The notes below the pieces were generated by a model. It ran no database searches. It saw nothing but the letters and a program-made list of their open reading frames with translations, and was not told the DNA's origin. A DNA stretch of 64,000 nucleotides from Bacteroidaceae bacterium (GTDB lineage Bacteria; Bacteroidota; Bacteroidia; Bacteroidales; Bacteroidaceae): assembly GCA_017469685.1 (NCBI GenBank), contig JAFUFW010000016.1, positions 1 through 64,000 of the forward strand, in the 5' to 3' direction. Below are positions 35,855-45,168 of this stretch, one piece after another (the stretch's first letter is position 1; every line of letters starts with the position of its first letter). The translations under genes and the position numbers were made by a program.

Positions 35855-36847
35855 ATGGCGATATTAGCATTTCAAAAACCCGATAAGGTGTTAATGGTGG
35901 AGGCCGACGACAAATACGGCAAGTTCGAATTTCGTCCGTTGGAGCCCGGCTTCGGTATTACCGTAGGTAATGCTCTTCGCCGTATTCTGCTTTCTTCACT
36001 CGAAGGCTATGCCATCAATACCATCCGTATCGACGGCGTAGAACATGAGTTCGCTTCTGTCCCCGGCGTTAAGGAAGACGTGACAAACATGATCCTCAAC
36101 CTCAAGCAAGTGCGTTTCAAACAAGTCGTTGAAGAGTTTGAGAGCGAGAAGGTCAGCGTCAGCGTAGAGAACACAACAGTGTTCACAGCCGGCGATTTCA
36201 ACAAGTACCTGACAGGCTTTGAGGTCCTCAACCCCGACCTCGTCATCTGCCACCTCGACCCGAAGGCAACCCTGAAGATGGAAATCTCCGTCAACAAGGG
36301 CCGCGGCTATGTCCCCTCAGAGGAGAACCGCGAGTTCTGCACCGACGTGAATGTTATTCCCATCGACTCTATCTACACGCCAATCCGCAACGTCAAGTAT
36401 CAGGTAGAGAATTTCCGCGTGGAGCAGAAGACCGACTACGAGAAACTCATCCTCGAGATCACCACCGATGGTTCCATCCACCCGAAGGACGCCCTCAAGG
36501 AAGCCGCCAAGATCCTCATCTACCACTTCATGCTCTTCTCCGACGATAAGATCACGCTCGAGAATATCGACGCCGAGGGTAACGAAGAGTTCGACGAGGA
36601 AGTGCTGCATATGCGACAGCTCCTCAAGACAAAGCTCGTCGACATGGATCTCTCCGTACGTGCGCTCAACTGCCTCAAGGCAGCCGACGTAGAGACACTC
36701 GGAGACCTCGTGCAGTACAACAAGACCGACCTCCTCAAGTTCCGCAACTTCGGTAAGAAATCGCTCACCGAGCTTGATGATTTGCTCGAGAGTCTGAATC
36801 TGTCGTTTGGAACTGACATTTCAAAGTATAAATTAGAAAAAGAATAA
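35855..36847 (+). CDS. rpoA: RNA polymerase alpha subunit
   Basis: The product is 330 residues: the N-terminal domain with [19 protein letters not shown] (dimer and beta/beta' assembly), a short linker, and a C-terminal HhH domain ([18 protein letters not shown], then [12 protein letters not shown]) that reads UP elements and activators. It lies between rpsD and rplQ, 2 nt before the latter. Confidence 0.98.
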   Translation: MAILAFQKPDKVLMVEADDKYGKFEFRPLEPGFGITVGNALRRILLSSLEGYAINTIRIDGVEHEFASVPGVKEDVTNMILNLKQVRFKQVVEEFESEKVSVSVENTTVFTAGDFNKYLTGFEVLNPDLVICHLDPKATLKMEISVNKGRGYVPSEENREFCTDVNVIPIDSIYTPIRNVKYQVENFRVEQKTDYEKLILEITTDGSIHPKDALKEAAKILIYHFMLFSDDKITLENIDAEGNEEFDEEVLHMRQLLKTKLVDMDLSVRALNCLKAADVETLGDLVQYNKTDLLKFRNFGKKSLTELDDLLESLNLSFGTDISKYKLEKE

Positions 36848-36849
36848 CA

Positions 36850-37350
36850 ATGAGACACGGAAAGAAATTCAACCACCTGAGCCGTACTGCATCTCATCGC
36901 GACGCCATGCTTTCCAATATGGCCGTCTCCTTGATAATGCACAAAAGAATCACTACGACTCTCGCCAAGGCCAAGGCTCTCAAGAAATTCGTTGAGCCCC
37001 TGCTGACCAAGGCAAAGCAGGATACCACCAACGCACGTCGCGTGGTATTCAGCCATCTTCAGGACAAGCACGCCATCACCGAGCTGTTCCAGAACATCAG
37101 CCCGAAGATTGCCGACCGTCCAGGTGGCTACACTCGCATCATCAAAACAGGCTTCCGTAAGGGCGATATGGCTCCCATCTGTTTCATCGAGCTCGTAGAC
37201 TTCGATGAGAACATGGCTAAGGCCCAGAAGAAGGCTACACGCACACGTCGCAGCCGCAAGAGCAGCGCTGCCGAAGCTCCCGTAGCTGAAGCTCCCGCCG
37301 AGGAAGCCGCAGAAGCACCAGCCGAAGAGGCAACTGCTGCAGCCGAATAA
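36850..37350 (+). CDS. rplQ: 50S ribosomal protein L17 with acidic Ala-rich tail
   Basis: The product is 166 residues. Residues about 1-118 are ordinary L17 ([26 protein letters not shown]). The remaining roughly 48 residues are a basic linker (T-R-T-R-R-S-R-K-S) and a low-complexity A/E/P tail ([13 protein letters not shown]), an extension seen in Bacteroidetes. It is the last gene of the ribosomal cluster and is followed by a hairpin. Confidence 0.97.
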   Translation: MRHGKKFNHLSRTASHRDAMLSNMAVSLIMHKRITTTLAKAKALKKFVEPLLTKAKQDTTNARRVVFSHLQDKHAITELFQNISPKIADRPGGYTRIIKTGFRKGDMAPICFIELVDFDENMAKAQKKATRTRRSRKSSAAEAPVAEAPAEEAAEAPAEEATAAAE

Positions 37351-37364
37351 TTCTAAATTGCTAT

Positions 37365-37410
37365 ACCAACCGAAAAGGGCAACCCGCGAGGGCTGCCCTT
37401 TTCAGTTGGT
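37365..37410 (+). terminator. Hairpin at the end of the ribosomal cluster
   Basis: ACCAAC (37365-37370) pairs with GTTGGT (37405-37410) and AAAAGGGCA (37374-37382) pairs with TGCCCTTTT. The stem is long, but no T-run follows the outer stem; four T lie in the inner right arm. A terminator role is likely from position. Confidence 0.7.
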
Positions 37411-37602
37411 GTCGGAGCTATGAACACCCGGAAATCCCTCGCGCGCGTACATATTATAATATACGTGCGCGCACGCGACACAGAGGAAATGGCGCTTTCA
37501 AGGTTATAAGCCCCAAACATGCGTATTTCAGCACTTTTTTATGTGGAAACGCCCCAAATACGGCTTTTTTTCAATATTTCTCGCATTTTTTTATAAACTT
37601 TT
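37411..37602 (+). other. Gap between rplQ and the surface locus
   Basis: This A/T-rich 190-nt stretch contains palindromic repeat copy B (37440-37477) and no ORF of note. The promoter of the next gene follows at 37603. Confidence 0.5.
37440..37477. repeat. CGCGCG-TACATATTATAATA palindromic repeat, copy B
   Basis: 38 bp, GC-rich flanks around TACATATTATAATATACG. Same architecture and length as copy A (18703-18740); both follow the end of a transcription unit. Confidence 0.6.
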
Positions 37603-37633
37603 TTTGGTGAGAATGAAATTATGTGTACATTTG
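37603..37633 (+). promoter_or_regulatory. Strong promoter of the surface lipoprotein
   Basis: -33 TTTG at 37603-37606, 19-nt spacer, -7 TACATTTG at 37626-37633. Both elements match consensus. Confidence 0.8.
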
Positions 37634-37639
37634 CACCGA

Positions 37640-37898
37640 ATTAGACATCCATCTCTGCCGGAGAGATGGGTATAACGACGTGAAGAAGTAGGGATTTCTG
37701 GCGAGAGACCCTGCGTTCTCCGCGCTAAAGCTGGGTAAAAGGAGGCCCATTAAAGCTATACGAAACAGAAAAGAGCGATTAACCCAATCCACCTACGCCC
37801 GGCGGCCCGCTGCCGCAGGCTGCTAAGCAAAAGTGAATTTACCACAGAAGAACAAAGTATTAATTAATCAATAACCCTTTATTTAAAGTTTTACACTT
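37640..37898 (+). ncRNA. Structured leader or separate small RNA before the 1305-residue lipoprotein
   Basis: About 260 nt lie between the promoter and the ATG. Near the 5' end is a perfect 8-bp hairpin (37649-37656 with 37662-37669, loop GCCGG). GTATA (37670-37674) can pair with TATAC (37757-37761), enclosing a hairpin GTAGGG...CCCTGC with an inner TTTCT/AGAGA stem and a CTCC/GGAG stem: a three-way-junction outline. A GC-rich segment (37795-37830) follows, then an A/T-rich tract before the ATG. No known RNA family (tmRNA, RNase P, SRP, riboswitch) was recognised. It could be a regulated leader, a stability element or an independent RNA. Confidence 0.45.
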
Positions 37899-40800
37899 AT
37901 GTACAGAAAATTTTTAAGCGCTATCTTGTTCGGGGCACTTACCATTGCTTCGACAAGTACGTTCGTGTCATGTAAGGACTATGATGACGACATCGATGCC
38001 CTTAACGCACGCGTTGACGCCAATGACAAGGACAATCTGGCACTTCACACAGCTCTCGCTGATGCAGAGAATGAGCTGAAGAATCTCAAAAAAGATCTTG
38101 CTGACCAGGTTACCCGTCTTGACGGTCTTGTGGCTACTGCTCAGAGTACTGCAAACGATGCTCTGAAACTTTCACAGGAGAATGAGAAAGCTATTGCCAA
38201 CGAGATTGTTCGCGCAACAGCTGCCGAGGCTGCTCTTGAGGTTCGCATCAAGGATCTCGAGGAGAAGGTTATTCCCGAGCTCCGTCAGCTGATTAAGGAT
38301 CTTCAGGACAACAAGCTCGACAAGAAGACTTTCGAAGATGAGCTCGTTAAGATCTATGGCCGCATGGAAGCTATCGAGACCGATCTCGGCAAGGCCCTCA
38401 AGGACATCGAGTCTCTTCAGCAGGGTCTGAAGGACGAGATTGCTGCCCGCGAAGCTCTTGGTCGCGACCTCGAAGAGCAGAAGGAGATCATCAAGAAGCA
38501 CGGCGAGCGTCTCGACGACCTCGAGAATAAGGTTGTGCCTGAACTCCGTGAGCTCATCAAGAAGCTCCGTGAGGACTACGAGGCTGACGTGAAGCGTATT
38601 GATGAGGATATCACTAAGCTTACTGCACGCGTTAAGGCCAATGAGGACGACATCGCAACCCTGAAGGAGGATGTCAAGAAGATTAACGAAGAATTGACCA
38701 AGATCAATGACAAACTCAATGAGCTGAACGTCCTGATCCTCCGCTCACTTCGTAGCCTCGTCTTTATCCCCGACTTCTACTATTTCGGTATCGAAGCCAC
38801 TGAGCTTTCTGGCGTGTACTACAAGTATTGGAGAATTGAGGATATGCCCGAGGTAAGCGCTGATAAGGCCGATCCTACTTGGGATGATGGTACTAAGGTT
38901 TATTGCTACGACCACAAGGGCCACAAGGCAGAGCGCAAGGAAGACTTCCTTGTTGAGAACTTCGTAGCTCGCTACCACCTTAACCCCTCCAGCGCTGACT
39001 TCAGCAAGCTGACTGTTGACAACTTCGCAGTCCTCTCTGGTGACCGTGAATATCGCACCAAGGCTGCTGCCACCGATAAGAAGAATAGCAACATCACTGT
39101 TGCCAGCTTCGATCCCGAGGCTGACGTCAAGAATGGCGACCTCTTCCTGAACCTCAGCATCACTGATCCAGAGAAGATTAAGGCTATCGGTCACATCGAG
39201 GACGGTCTCTTCGTTGCTGATGACGAGCAGGTGACTGTCTTCGCTACTGAGGTAACTCTGAACGATGAGATGAAGAATACCGTTACTTCTGACTATGCAG
39301 CTCTTCTTGCTACCACTTATATCAATGGTTATCGTCTGGCTCACACCGACAAGGGTGATACAGATGTTAAGATCAAGGGCCTCAACCAGTCTTACACTGG
39401 TGTTGTCAACAACACTGACGTTGTAGATCCCACACCTGGTCACGAGAAGATTGTCTGCAGACCTTGTGGCGTAAGTCAGGTTCCCAACCGTCACCTCTTC
39501 ACCGATGCTGATGAGACTGTTTATGGTCTTGAGGATCAAGTTGTGACTCTTCAGGAACAGGAACTTGTTGCTGCCATCAATGCAGATCCTTCCACTACCA
39601 CCGCTCAGGATGTCGTTGTTTGGAACAGCACCATCAACCTCTCCAAGCTTGCTGAGGTTCACCGCCTCGGCGATGACAATACTCCCGAGTCTCTCGTGAA
39701 GGCTGCTGACATGGAGAAGAACGGCTTCGAAATCCGCTTCGAGCTCACTGGTCTCTTCATGAAGAAGAATGCTACCTCCGAGTCCGCTCACGCTGCTATC
39801 CAGAAGAACGACAAGGGTGAGTACATCCTTCGTCCTCAGCTCCCTGAGATGACTTATCAGGAGGATGGTCAGAATGTCGGTAAGGCTGCCGTTTACGGCG
39901 CTACCAAGCAGGATCGCACTACTATCGGTCGTACTCCTCTGGTTCGTGTACTCCTCGTTGACACCAAGCACAACGACCACGTCCTCGACTATGGTTACAT
40001 CCGTCTCGTCATCGTGAATGACAATCCTGAGGTTGTTGTTCCTACTCGTGAGTTCGTCACTGTTGAGTACACCACAGGCTTCAGCGCTGACTACGAGTAC
40101 TCTGACTGCAACAAGCCTTCTGGCGAAGCTCAGAACTGGGATCAGAAGTGGGGTTCGTTCGAGAACGATATCTACAACTTGTTCAGCCTCTCACAGGTAG
40201 ACTTCGAGAATAAGTATGTAGCTGAATACGCTAACGCTCCCGAGCTGAAGCAGTATGAGGTTAAGCTTGTCAATGGCAAGTATCAGCCCACTCGTAAGGA
40301 GCTTGCTGCTGCTGACTACATTGGTAAGATCCAGGTCCGCGAGGGTGACGATGTTGGTCCAGGTACCAAGACCGACGTTATCACATGGAACATCACTTCT
40401 GACGAGATGACTCAGATCGGCCAGAAGGGTGGTGTTAAGGATCCCACACGTGCTATCAAGTACACTGTTAAGGATGGTGAAGACCTCGGCACATACAAGG
40501 ATATCTATGTAATCCTCAAGGCTGGTGAGTTCACCTCTAAGAAGGTTGCTGATCAGAAGCCTACCGTTACTGGTAAGTTCGATGCAAACAAGATTAAGGA
40601 GTACTGGTATGATGAGAACACTCAGAAGGCTAAGAACACACTCCATGAGGCTCACCTGAATGTTCCTTCACCTGAAGACTGGATCAGCACATGGGGCGAG
40701 AGCCGTACATGTCCGTTCGAGTTCCTCCTCAGCTCTGACTTTAACAACAACTACATCCTCAACGAGACCAACCTTGCTCAGTACATCCAGGTTGACGATC

Positions 40801-41816
40801 CTACGCCCAACAAGCTCTACGCAATCAGCAAGGCTGAGAAGACTTTCGGCTTCGTAGTTCTCTCTGCTGAGAAGGACGGCTTCAAGGCTAATAATAAGGC
40901 TAAGGGTTATTCTGGTAAGACCTATACACTGTATGTTGATGAGTACAACCAGACAGCTAACTGGGGCCTCTATGCATACGTAAACAGCAAGCGTGACGCT
41001 GAGCTCGTAGCTTATCTCGAGTACGACGACGCTGATGTCCAGAACATCAACCACGTGAAGATTGTCCTGAACAAGGCTACTCACCGCGACGATCACATCA
41101 ACAGCTATGCTGAGGACCTCCTCAACTACAAGGCTCACAACGATCTCAACGACGATCTCCTGAAGGTTATCCTTGGTATCGGTCTGAAGTGGAATGGCGA
41201 CTGCCCGTTCGAGGCTGAGATTCCTGCCTTCCAGGTACGCTTCCTCCGCCCAATCAATATGTTCAGCGAAGGCATGCAGGTTCAGGATGCTGCTAACACC
41301 ACGCAGATCTTCCCGCTCTATGACCTCGTACGCTTTACCGATTGGCGCGAGCAGTGGAACCCGACAGAAGCTTCTACTCAGAACAAGGCTCGTCGCGACC
41401 GCGTAGTGCCCGATGGCGGTAAGTACATCGTTGACTACTGGTACTACTACAACATCAAGCACATCATCATTGGTAATGCAACTGAGGTTATCGATCCCGC
41501 TCAGGAGACCGCCCTCAACGACATCATGCATACCAACATGAACGGCAACGATATCACGAAGACCATCCTGGCTCGCGTATCTAACAATGTTGAGTTCACT
41601 TATGTTCCCGCCGACGCTACAACGGGTGCTGACGCTGAAATCGGCGATCCCGCTTACTACGGCAGCATCAAGTACACCAACAACCGTTCTACTGTTGATG
41701 AGTTCGACGTAACAGTGCCCATCACCGTATGCTACGAGTGGGGTCACCTCTACCAGGATGTTACCATCCACGTAGTGAAGACTCTTGAGAACACCACCGT
41801 TAAGGTTCGTCGTTAA
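37899..41816 (+). CDS. Large coiled-coil surface lipoprotein (DUF4988-like N-terminus)
   Basis: The product is 1305 residues. The N-terminus M-Y-R-K-F-L-S-A-I-L-F-G ends in the lipobox F-V-S-C-K-D-Y-D-D-D-I-D (Cys25), the form of Bacteroidetes lipoproteins with a DUF4988-type start. Residues about 30-280 are heptad-rich coiled coil (repeated L-x-x-x-I/V-x-x-L; D-L-E-x-K-V-x-P-E-L-R-x-L-I appears twice), giving a stalk. The next roughly 1000 residues are beta-rich with few cysteines and no family I can name. The gene has a consensus promoter, long leader, uniformly biased codon use and a perfect terminator, so it is probably a very abundant protein. It may be a surface-layer or adhesin-like stalk protein; this is inference. 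Two long antisense frames are shadows of the codon bias. Confidence 0.8.
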   Translation: MYRKFLSAILFGALTIASTSTFVSCKDYDDDIDALNARVDANDKDNLALHTALADAENELKNLKKDLADQVTRLDGLVATAQSTANDALKLSQENEKAIANEIVRATAAEAALEVRIKDLEEKVIPELRQLIKDLQDNKLDKKTFEDELVKIYGRMEAIETDLGKALKDIESLQQGLKDEIAAREALGRDLEEQKEIIKKHGERLDDLENKVVPELRELIKKLREDYEADVKRIDEDITKLTARVKANEDDIATLKEDVKKINEELTKINDKLNELNVLILRSLRSLVFIPDFYYFGIEATELSGVYYKYWRIEDMPEVSADKADPTWDDGTKVYCYDHKGHKAERKEDFLVENFVARYHLNPSSADFSKLTVDNFAVLSGDREYRTKAAATDKKNSNITVASFDPEADVKNGDLFLNLSITDPEKIKAIGHIEDGLFVADDEQVTVFATEVTLNDEMKNTVTSDYAALLATTYINGYRLAHTDKGDTDVKIKGLNQSYTGVVNNTDVVDPTPGHEKIVCRPCGVSQVPNRHLFTDADETVYGLEDQVVTLQEQELVAAINADPSTTTAQDVVVWNSTINLSKLAEVHRLGDDNTPESLVKAADMEKNGFEIRFELTGLFMKKNATSESAHAAIQKNDKGEYILRPQLPEMTYQEDGQNVGKAAVYGATKQDRTTIGRTPLVRVLLVDTKHNDHVLDYGYIRLVIVNDNPEVVVPTREFVTVEYTTGFSADYEYSDCNKPSGEAQNWDQKWGSFENDIYNLFSLSQVDFENKYVAEYANAPELKQYEVKLVNGKYQPTRKELAAADYIGKIQVREGDDVGPGTKTDVITWNITSDEMTQIGQKGGVKDPTRAIKYTVKDGEDLGTYKDIYVILKAGEFTSKKVADQKPTVTGKFDANKIKEYWYDENTQKAKNTLHEAHLNVPSPEDWISTWGESRTCPFEFLLSSDFNNNYILNETNLAQYIQVDDPTPNKLYAISKAEKTFGFVVLSAEKDGFKANNKAKGYSGKTYTLYVDEYNQTANWGLYAYVNSKRDAELVAYLEYDDADVQNINHVKIVLNKATHRDDHINSYAEDLLNYKAHNDLNDDLLKVILGIGLKWNGDCPFEAEIPAFQVRFLRPINMFSEGMQVQDAANTTQIFPLYDLVRFTDWREQWNPTEASTQNKARRDRVVPDGGKYIVDYWYYYNIKHIIIGNATEVIDPAQETALNDIMHTNMNGNDITKTILARVSNNVEFTYVPADATTGADAEIGDPAYYGSIKYTNNRSTVDEFDVTVPITVCYEWGHLYQDVTIHVVKTLENTTVKVRR

Positions 41817-41837
41817 TCCCGCCAACCGCTAAACAAT

Positions 41838-41873
41838 AAAAGGGAGGAGGAGTGTTAGTCTCCTCCTCCCTTT
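41838..41873 (+). terminator. Terminator after the coiled-coil lipoprotein
   Basis: Perfect 13-bp stem, 41839-41851 with 41861-41873, loop 9 nt, ending in TTTCTACTTTT. Confidence 0.85.
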
Positions 41874-41912
41874 CTACTTTTAAAGAACATTTCTCATTAA
41901 CCCCCTTTTATA

Positions 41913-42392
41913 ATGAAATCACGCATTTTCCTTTGCACACTCCTTCTCGGCCTGCTCTTCGTGGGCTGCCGTAACAAGGAGTCAAAGGCTTCCTACATTC
42001 CGCCAGCCTCAATGGATTATTCAGGCGCAGACACTACTGAGATTCTGAACCTTGTCAACCAGTACATCTCTTGTCTCAACAATCATGACTATGATGGTAT
42101 GGCGGATATGCTTTATTATCTTCAGGATAGCCGCGTTTATCCCTATGAAGGCGCTAAACGAGATAGTCTTATCCGTGGCTTAAAGGAGATCCCAATCTAT
42201 GCAGCAAAGCTCTATAGTATCTCTCTCCGTAGCAATGTCAACAATGAAGTTGGTATCCTTGTCCAGCTTATCGAGAATGGAGATCTGGAGAATGAAATCG
42301 GAGTCAGTAAGCTCTATCTCAATCCTATAATAATCAAAGATAAATGGTATCTCACCCTTCTTGACGTTAACGCAGAGGGTGTTGTTAGATAA
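41913..42392 (+). CDS. Small lipoprotein, NTF2-like
   Basis: The product is 159 residues with a lipoprotein signal (L-L-G-L-L-F-V-G-C, Cys19). The remainder (T-E-I-L-N-L-V-N-Q-Y-I-S-C-L-N-N-H-D-Y-D-G-M-A-D-M-L, ending K-W-Y-L-T-L-L-D-V-N) has the helix/sheet order of NTF2/SnoaL-like domains. Its function is unknown. It lies 40 nt after the terminator of the large lipoprotein, and its stop directly abuts the next start (TAAATG), so it is the first gene of an operon of surface proteins. Confidence 0.6.
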   Translation: MKSRIFLCTLLLGLLFVGCRNKESKASYIPPASMDYSGADTTEILNLVNQYISCLNNHDYDGMADMLYYLQDSRVYPYEGAKRDSLIRGLKEIPIYAAKLYSISLRSNVNNEVGILVQLIENGDLENEIGVSKLYLNPIIIKDKWYLTLLDVNAEGVVR

Positions 42393-42806
42393 ATGAAACA
42401 TCTGGTGAATTATATCCTGCCGCTTATGGCTGTGGCCTTACTCTCAGCCACTGCTTCATGCAGGCATGGCAATGAAAAGCTTGCTCATGGGGCTTTAATC
42501 CAGTTCGAGGACACTATTCTCGACCTTGGCGACGTACCCCTTACAGAAATTCAGCATTTCAGCTTTCGTTTCACCAATGTTGGCGATTCCGGTCTTGTGC
42601 TATTGGGCGTACAACCCGACTGCAACAGCTGCACGAAAGTGGAATTCCCTTCCGATACTATTCCGCCTGGTGGCAGTGAAGAGATACATGTAACTTTTGA
42701 CGGGTCTGAACGTTTTATCCATGGCCCTCACCAGTTCTACATCCATGTCCATAGCAATTCTGCCAAAGCATACCAAGACCTTGAGTTCAGAACAGACTTT
42801 TTATAG
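42393..42806 (+). CDS. DUF1573 lipoprotein
   Basis: The product is 137 residues with a lipoprotein signal (L-S-A-T-A-S-C, Cys23). An Ig-like DUF1573 domain follows: F-E-D-T-I-L-D-L-G-D-V-P-L-T-E-I-Q-H-F-S-F-R-F-T-N-V-G, then D-C-N-S-C-T-K-V-E-F-P and the P-P-G-G-S-E-E-I-H-V-T-F-D turn. These domains are common in Bacteroidetes outer-membrane proteins and have no assigned activity. Its start is the base after the previous stop, and the stop is TAG. Confidence 0.75.
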   Translation: MKHLVNYILPLMAVALLSATASCRHGNEKLAHGALIQFEDTILDLGDVPLTEIQHFSFRFTNVGDSGLVLLGVQPDCNSCTKVEFPSDTIPPGGSEEIHVTFDGSERFIHGPHQFYIHVHSNSAKAYQDLEFRTDFL

Positions 42807-42827
42807 TACATTATAAGTAATATCCCG

Positions 42828-45158
42828 ATGAGAAAGCCCTTACTCTTCATCCTTCTCTTTGTTTCTTCCCTGCTTTCAGCGCAGCAGCAAGCTATCATCA
42901 CTCAGACAGATGGTACTAAGTTGATTATTCCTGTTTGGAAAATTGACAATATCAGTTTCCAAGACTCTGAGAAGCTCGACGCTCCTGCACCTCCCTCTGC
43001 TGTGGATCTTGGGCTGAAGAGTGGAATACTTTGGTCTCCATGGAACATTGGTGCCACTTCAGAGACTGAAGTTGGCTTCCTTCTCGGCTGGGGTAATCAC
43101 GATTCCACAAACCTCTCTACAGACCTGAAATATTTCCCCACACCTACGGCCACAAAGAATATCTCAAATACCGAGTTTGACGTTGCCAAATACTACTGGG
43201 GCTCTGATGATCCTCTCTGGCACATGCCCACGCTTGAGGACTTTCAGGAACTTATGTCGCTCAAGTGGGAGTGGGACGCAGAGAAAAGAGCGTATAAGAT
43301 CAGCAACCCCGATGCTGAGGATGAGTCTGTGCGCGAGAACTACATTTATCTGCCCGTCACGGGACAGCGCATCGGCGAAGCCGAGGCGGACTCAACAGAC
43401 TTTGGCTTCTATTGGTCTGGTAGCGTTGCAAAGAATGATTCTGCCTCATACCTCCGAACAACCATCGACGAAAGCGGAGACAATGGCGGAAATGATGATG
43501 AGGAACAACCTGTTGTTGATGGTGACGAAGAAAACAGCGGTGAGGATGTTGATGAGCCAGACGTTGTGGCACCTACTTTCTGGCAGCTGCTCAATGGCTT
43601 CCGAGCTCGTCACTTCGCCGTACGCCCAGTTTATGGCAAATATAGAGTGCCGGTAACGGTTAGCTCGGACGATGCTGAGGTTGAACATCTGCAGGCCACG
43701 ATTACGGTTACTGTCGAAGGACAGGCAGACAATGTCAAATACTATATCATTTATTCTAAGGTCGACGACCTCAGCGAGTCAACGGCTTATAAGAGTGAAG
43801 AGTATAGTATAAATGCTCTCGACGGCACTTTCAAGGAGCGCGTTACCATCAAGAATTTAGAGTATGACACAAAATATTTTTATCGTGTAGTAGCCGTTGT
43901 CGGTCCTGACATGGTTGAAGAAAATGCGACCCACGAGTTTGTGACCGAGCCAGACAACCGAATCGTAGATCTTGGATTGAGCGTGAAGTGGGCTCGATGG
44001 AATGTCGGCGCGGAAGCCGAGAATGAAGTTGGATACCATGTCCGCTGGGGCGCTCTGAACGAGACCGACAACTACTATAACGAGGCTGTTGACATCAGCG
44101 GTAACCCCCTCTATGATATCGCAACAAGCGAGTGGGGCGGAGAATGGCGTATGCCTACTAAGGAAGAGTATGAAGAACTCATTAAATATTGCAAGGTAGA
44201 ATTAGATAACGTCGGAGGCATCAATGGTGTACGTTTCTCCAGGAACGGCGACTCTATCTTCATGCCATTTGGCGGCATCCGTTCTGGTTCTCGCATCGGT
44301 AATCACAACACAAAGGGTTTCTATTGGATAAGCAGTGGCTATTCTGCCGTGGCTGAATTTCTTAAGATAGAAGATGTCATTTATTCAGACTGGTACCTCT
44401 TCCACACCTACGAAAAAGGTCTTGGCCTGACGGTGCGCCCAGTCTACGGGAAGAACGACAAGAACAATTTTATTGTCAATCCCGACGACCCGAACAATGA
44501 CGACCCTAATAATGACGATCCGAACAATGACGACCCCAACAATAATGAGGAGCCAGAGAATCCACGCGACGATGTGGAGATGGTTGATCTCGGCCTTACC
44601 TCTGGCACGCTTTGGGCCAACAAGAATATAGGTGCCGAGAGCGTTTCCGACTATGGTTCGTTCTATGCTTGGGGTGAAACGGAGACAAAATCCACGTACC
44701 TGCTTACCAACTATTCTCATTATAATGAAGGCTACGATACTTTTGACAGCCCGTACAGGGGTGTCAAGGGTATTCAGGGAACAGAACAGGATGTGGCACA
44801 CATCCAATGGGAAGGTGACTGGGTTATTCCCTCACCAACTCAATTTGAGGAACTTGTGGATGAATGTACATGGGAGTGGAATAACGCCGTGCCAGGCTAC
44901 AAAGTGAAGTCCAAGAAGAACAGCAACTACATTTTCCTGCCCACAACAGGATACTATAGCGGCTCAAGTCGCACGGCTCAGATACGAGGCTACTACTGGA
45001 CATCGTCGCTCTATCTCTTCCCCGCCGACTGGAATAAGGCGAAGCAGGCCATGGAGTTTGTCATAGCCCAAGCCGAGGATGATGCCGACAAGCACTATCA
45101 AGTAAATGCGGCTCGCCAGAATGGTCTGGCCATACGTCCTGTTATACTAACGAAATAA
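42828..45158 (+). CDS. Secreted protein with three FISUMP-type domains
   Basis: The product is 776 residues with a Sec signal (M-R-K-P-L-L-F-I-L-L-F-V-S-S-L-L-S-A). Three copies of a domain open with V-D-L-G-L-x-S-G-x-L-W and continue with N-I-G-A, G-x-G/E-W-x-x-P-T-x-x-x-F/Y-E-E-L and x-Y-W-x-S-S/G: the pattern of the Fibrobacter succinogenes major paralogous domain. They lie at about 56-275, 375-545 and 584-776. A fibronectin-III-like segment (about 275-370) separates the first two. Acidic linkers, one of four tandem D-D-P-N-N units (44484-44543), separate the modules. It is probably surface exposed; ligand unknown. It follows the DUF1573 gene after 21 nt, in the same operon. Confidence 0.75.
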   Translation: MRKPLLFILLFVSSLLSAQQQAIITQTDGTKLIIPVWKIDNISFQDSEKLDAPAPPSAVDLGLKSGILWSPWNIGATSETEVGFLLGWGNHDSTNLSTDLKYFPTPTATKNISNTEFDVAKYYWGSDDPLWHMPTLEDFQELMSLKWEWDAEKRAYKISNPDAEDESVRENYIYLPVTGQRIGEAEADSTDFGFYWSGSVAKNDSASYLRTTIDESGDNGGNDDEEQPVVDGDEENSGEDVDEPDVVAPTFWQLLNGFRARHFAVRPVYGKYRVPVTVSSDDAEVEHLQATITVTVEGQADNVKYYIIYSKVDDLSESTAYKSEEYSINALDGTFKERVTIKNLEYDTKYFYRVVAVVGPDMVEENATHEFVTEPDNRIVDLGLSVKWARWNVGAEAENEVGYHVRWGALNETDNYYNEAVDISGNPLYDIATSEWGGEWRMPTKEEYEELIKYCKVELDNVGGINGVRFSRNGDSIFMPFGGIRSGSRIGNHNTKGFYWISSGYSAVAEFLKIEDVIYSDWYLFHTYEKGLGLTVRPVYGKNDKNNFIVNPDDPNNDDPNNDDPNNDDPNNNEEPENPRDDVEMVDLGLTSGTLWANKNIGAESVSDYGSFYAWGETETKSTYLLTNYSHYNEGYDTFDSPYRGVKGIQGTEQDVAHIQWEGDWVIPSPTQFEELVDECTWEWNNAVPGYKVKSKKNSNYIFLPTTGYYSGSSRTAQIRGYYWTSSLYLFPADWNKAKQAMEFVIAQAEDDADKHYQVNAARQNGLAIRPVILTK
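44484..44543 (+). repeat. Four 15-nt tandem units encoding D-D-P-N-N
   Basis: GACGACCCGAACAAT and close variants occur four times in register (44484, 44499, 44514, 44529). They form a flexible acidic linker between the second and third FISUMP domains. Copy number may vary between strains. Confidence 0.8.
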
Positions 45159-45168
45159 GCTACAACTG

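Noticed and set aside
37640-37898. tmRNA, RNase P RNA, SRP RNA or a known riboswitch
   Set aside because: None of the conserved core sequences of these RNAs is present.
38745-41825. Antisense frames of 411 and 385 residues across the coiled-coil lipoprotein
   Set aside because: Long only because of strong codon bias in the sense gene; low-complexity V/L/N composition and no promoter.
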